This document shows, piece by piece, positions 5,364 to 6,785 of a stretch of DNA of 6,785 nt. Below the pieces are notes generated by a model that was given only the letters and a program-made list of their open reading frames with translations, did no database searches and was not told the DNA's origin. A program made the translations under genes and the position numbers. The stretch covers positions 1 to 6,785 of the forward strand of contig JAIRLF010000374.1 of NCBI GenBank assembly GCA_031259655.1, written 5' to 3'. Source of the stretch: Prevotellaceae bacterium (GTDB taxonomy: Bacteria; Bacteroidota; Bacteroidia; Bacteroidales; UBA932). Numbering within the stretch: position 1 is the first letter of the stretch; the number at the start of each line of letters is the position of its first letter.

Positions 5364-6146
5364 ATGAAAACTTTCATTTTTATAATATGTTTCATGTTAA
5401 TGAACAATATAACAATGCGTGCACAAGATATATATAGAAGATTTTTTTTGGACAATCCTGTTGTAGCCCACAGAGGAGCATGGAAAACTAAAGGAATACC
5501 GCAAAATTCCATAGAATCGTTACGGGAAGCGATGCGCTTGGGATGTGCAGGCTCGGAATTTGACGTTCACATGACGGCTGACAGCGTATTTGTTCTGTGT
5601 CACGACAATAGCTATTTTGGGAAAGTCATAGAAAAACATACGTATGCAGAACTTGCGGAAACAAAACTGCCAAACGGGGAGACTGTCCCAACTCTCGAAA
5701 AAGCGCTTATGGAAGGGATGAAACAAACCGATACGCGGCTGTTTTTAGAGATAAAAAGCTCATCGACAGTGGAAAGAACAGTGTTAAGCGCCGAAAAAAT
5801 AGCAAAATTAGTTAACGAAATGGGAGCACAACCATGGGTTTTCTATATTTCGTTTGATTATGAGGCGATTAAAAGGATAAAACAGTTGTTTCCTTCCTCT
5901 GTGGTCGCATATTTAAGCGGAAATGTTTCGCCCAAACAGTTGAAAGAAGACAAAATAACCGGTCTTGATTACAATCACAGTGTTTTCAAAAAAGATACTT
6001 CGATGATAAAGAATGCGCAAGAATTTGGTTTGAGTTTGAACGTGTGGACAGTAAACTCGTCTGAGGCTATGGATTTATTTCTTAATCAGAATGTTGATTA
6101 CATAACCACCGACGAGCCCGAACTTTTGCTAAGCAAAAAGAAATAA
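5364..6146 (+). CDS. Secreted glycerophosphodiester phosphodiesterase family protein
   Basis: GDPD enzymes hydrolyse glycerophosphodiesters (deacylated phospholipids and related compounds) to glycerol phosphate and an alcohol in a metal-dependent reaction. The 260-aa protein starts with a short basic and hydrophobic signal, KTFIFIICFML, with likely signal peptidase I cleavage after MRA (residue 20). It has no lipobox Cys, so it is probably periplasmic. The TIM-barrel catalytic residues are present: H36-R37 (VAHRGAW), E65 and D67 (GSEFDVHM), H80 (LCHD), E129 and K131 (LEIKSS), and the late aromatic W228 (NVWTVN). The C-terminal DYITTDEP motif (245-252) is typical of the family, and the length is normal. 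ATG at 5364 is chosen because it gives a complete signal peptide and follows a promoter by about 20 bases. The downstream glycosyltransferase is 32 bases away and may be co-transcribed. The family is secure; the natural substrate is not known. Confidence 0.92.
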   Translation: MKTFIFIICFMLMNNITMRAQDIYRRFFLDNPVVAHRGAWKTKGIPQNSIESLREAMRLGCAGSEFDVHMTADSVFVLCHDNSYFGKVIEKHTYAELAETKLPNGETVPTLEKALMEGMKQTDTRLFLEIKSSSTVERTVLSAEKIAKLVNEMGAQPWVFYISFDYEAIKRIKQLFPSSVVAYLSGNVSPKQLKEDKITGLDYNHSVFKKDTSMIKNAQEFGLSLNVWTVNSSEAMDLFLNQNVDYITTDEPELLLSKKK

Positions 6147-6178
6147 TAATAGAAATACGGTTTAACAAAGTTAAAGAT

Positions 6179-6785
6179 ATGGCAAATAGAAAGTTAGTTA
6201 TTATTCCGACATACAACGAAAAAGAAAATATAAGGGCAATTATCGAAAAAGTTTTTTCGTTGAGCGGAGGTTTTGAAATTCTGATTATTGACGATGGTTC
6301 TCCCGACGGCACTGCTGATATTGTGAAAGAACTCATGGTACAACATCCTGATTCGCTACATCTTGTCGAACGTTCGGGGAAACTTGGCTTGGGAACGGCA
6401 TATATCACAGGTTTCAAGTATGCAATCGAACACAAATATGACTATATTTTTGAGATGGACGCCGATTTTTCGCATAATCCTGCCGATTTAATACACTTGT
6501 ACAAAGCATGTTGCGACGGCGCCGATGTAGCGATAGGTTCGCGATACATATCGGGGGTAAATGTCGTGAACTGGCCCATGGGCAGAGTAATCATGTCATA
6601 TTATGCATCTTCGTATGTTCGTTTGGTTACGGGAATGAGGGTTAAAGATGCGACGGCAGGTTTCAAATGTTACAAATTCAGGGTGTTAAATGCTATCAAT
6701 CTCAACCGTATCAAGATGAAAGGCTATGGTTTTCAGATAGAAATGAAATATACGGCTTGGAAATTAGGTTTCAAAATAGTCGAAG
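6179..6785 (+). CDS. Polyprenol-phosphate mannose synthase-like GT2 glycosyltransferase (3' end cut)
   Basis: This open frame runs off the window and gives 202 residues, beginning MANRKLVIIPTYNEKENI. It has the GT-A fold markers of GT2 enzymes close to dolichol/polyprenol-phosphate mannosyltransferase (DPM1-like). These are the nucleotide-sugar site IIPTYNE (8-14), IIDDGSPDGT (36-45), the metal-binding D94-A-D96 (MDADFSHNP), GSRY (120-123), DATAGFK (157-163) and GYGFQIEM (182-189). Such enzymes move a hexose from a nucleotide sugar to a lipid phosphate carrier on the cytoplasmic membrane face, supplying periplasmic glycosylation. DPM1-type bacterial proteins are usually about 240-250 aa, so perhaps 45 residues are missing. 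Whether the full protein adds membrane segments, as GtrB- or ArnC-like relatives do, cannot be seen. The start follows an A-rich leader 32 bases after the phosphodiesterase stop with no clear promoter between, suggesting one operon. The sugar donor is inferred, not shown. Confidence 0.9.
   Translation, partial: MANRKLVIIPTYNEKENIRAIIEKVFSLSGGFEILIIDDGSPDGTADIVKELMVQHPDSLHLVERSGKLGLGTAYITGFKYAIEHKYDYIFEMDADFSHNPADLIHLYKACCDGADVAIGSRYISGVNVVNWPMGRVIMSYYASSYVRLVTGMRVKDATAGFKCYKFRVLNAINLNRIKMKGYGFQIEMKYTAWKLGFKIVE

Noticed and set aside
6082..6435. Minus-strand 117-codon open frame
   Set aside because: It is antisense to the end of the phosphodiesterase and the conserved GT2 nucleotide-sugar domain, and its translation resembles no family.

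Overview
The window looks like a chromosomal segment from an anaerobic member of the Bacteroidetes, most likely order Bacteroidales. Three things point there: promoter elements of the Bacteroidetes type (TTTG / about 19-21 bp / TAnnTTTG) without Shine-Dalgarno sites, the gene order coiled-coil protein - zapA - 6S RNA - rny, and the protein families themselves (rubrerythrin, a Tat-exported Gfo/Idh/MocA oxidoreductase, a secreted glycerophosphodiesterase with Bacteroidetes-like sequence). Coding regions are moderately AT-rich and most intergenic DNA is very AT-rich.

Layout. Bases 1-567 (+) hold rubrerythrin, missing only its start codon at the window edge. A good promoter at 601-630 then drives a Tat/lipoprotein-signal Gfo/Idh/MocA oxidoreductase (666-2039, +). 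A two-way terminator (2072-2124) separates it from a converging minus-strand unit. Read in its own direction, that unit runs from a promoter at 4623-4593 through a small coiled-coil protein (4573-4286), zapA (4281-3976), 6S RNA (about 3955-3762) and rny, encoding RNase Y (3711-2173). A 780-base region without a convincing gene follows (4583-5363). It holds a cluster of GC-richer nested palindromes (4800-4994), several shorter palindromes, an intrinsic terminator with no gene in front of it (5159-5196), and a promoter whose -7 box sits inside a perfect inverted repeat (5305-5342). On the right, a secreted glycerophosphodiester phosphodiesterase (5364-6146, +) is followed after 32 bases by a polyprenol-phosphate-mannose-synthase-like GT2 glycosyltransferase (6179 to the window end, truncated).

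How the genes relate. The minus-strand unit joins cell division (ZapA and a probable coiled-coil partner), global transcription control (6S RNA binds RNA polymerase) and mRNA decay (RNase Y). The zapA-6S neighbourhood is also known from Escherichia coli. The right-hand pair may be co-transcribed and acts on envelope lipids: one enzyme cleaves glycerophosphodiesters outside the cytoplasm, the other probably charges a lipid carrier with a sugar. Rubrerythrin fits an anaerobe that must remove peroxide.

No mobile element, CRISPR array, tRNA, rRNA or obviously new multi-gene system is visible. The least explained DNA is the palindrome-rich intergenic stretch at 4800-5342.
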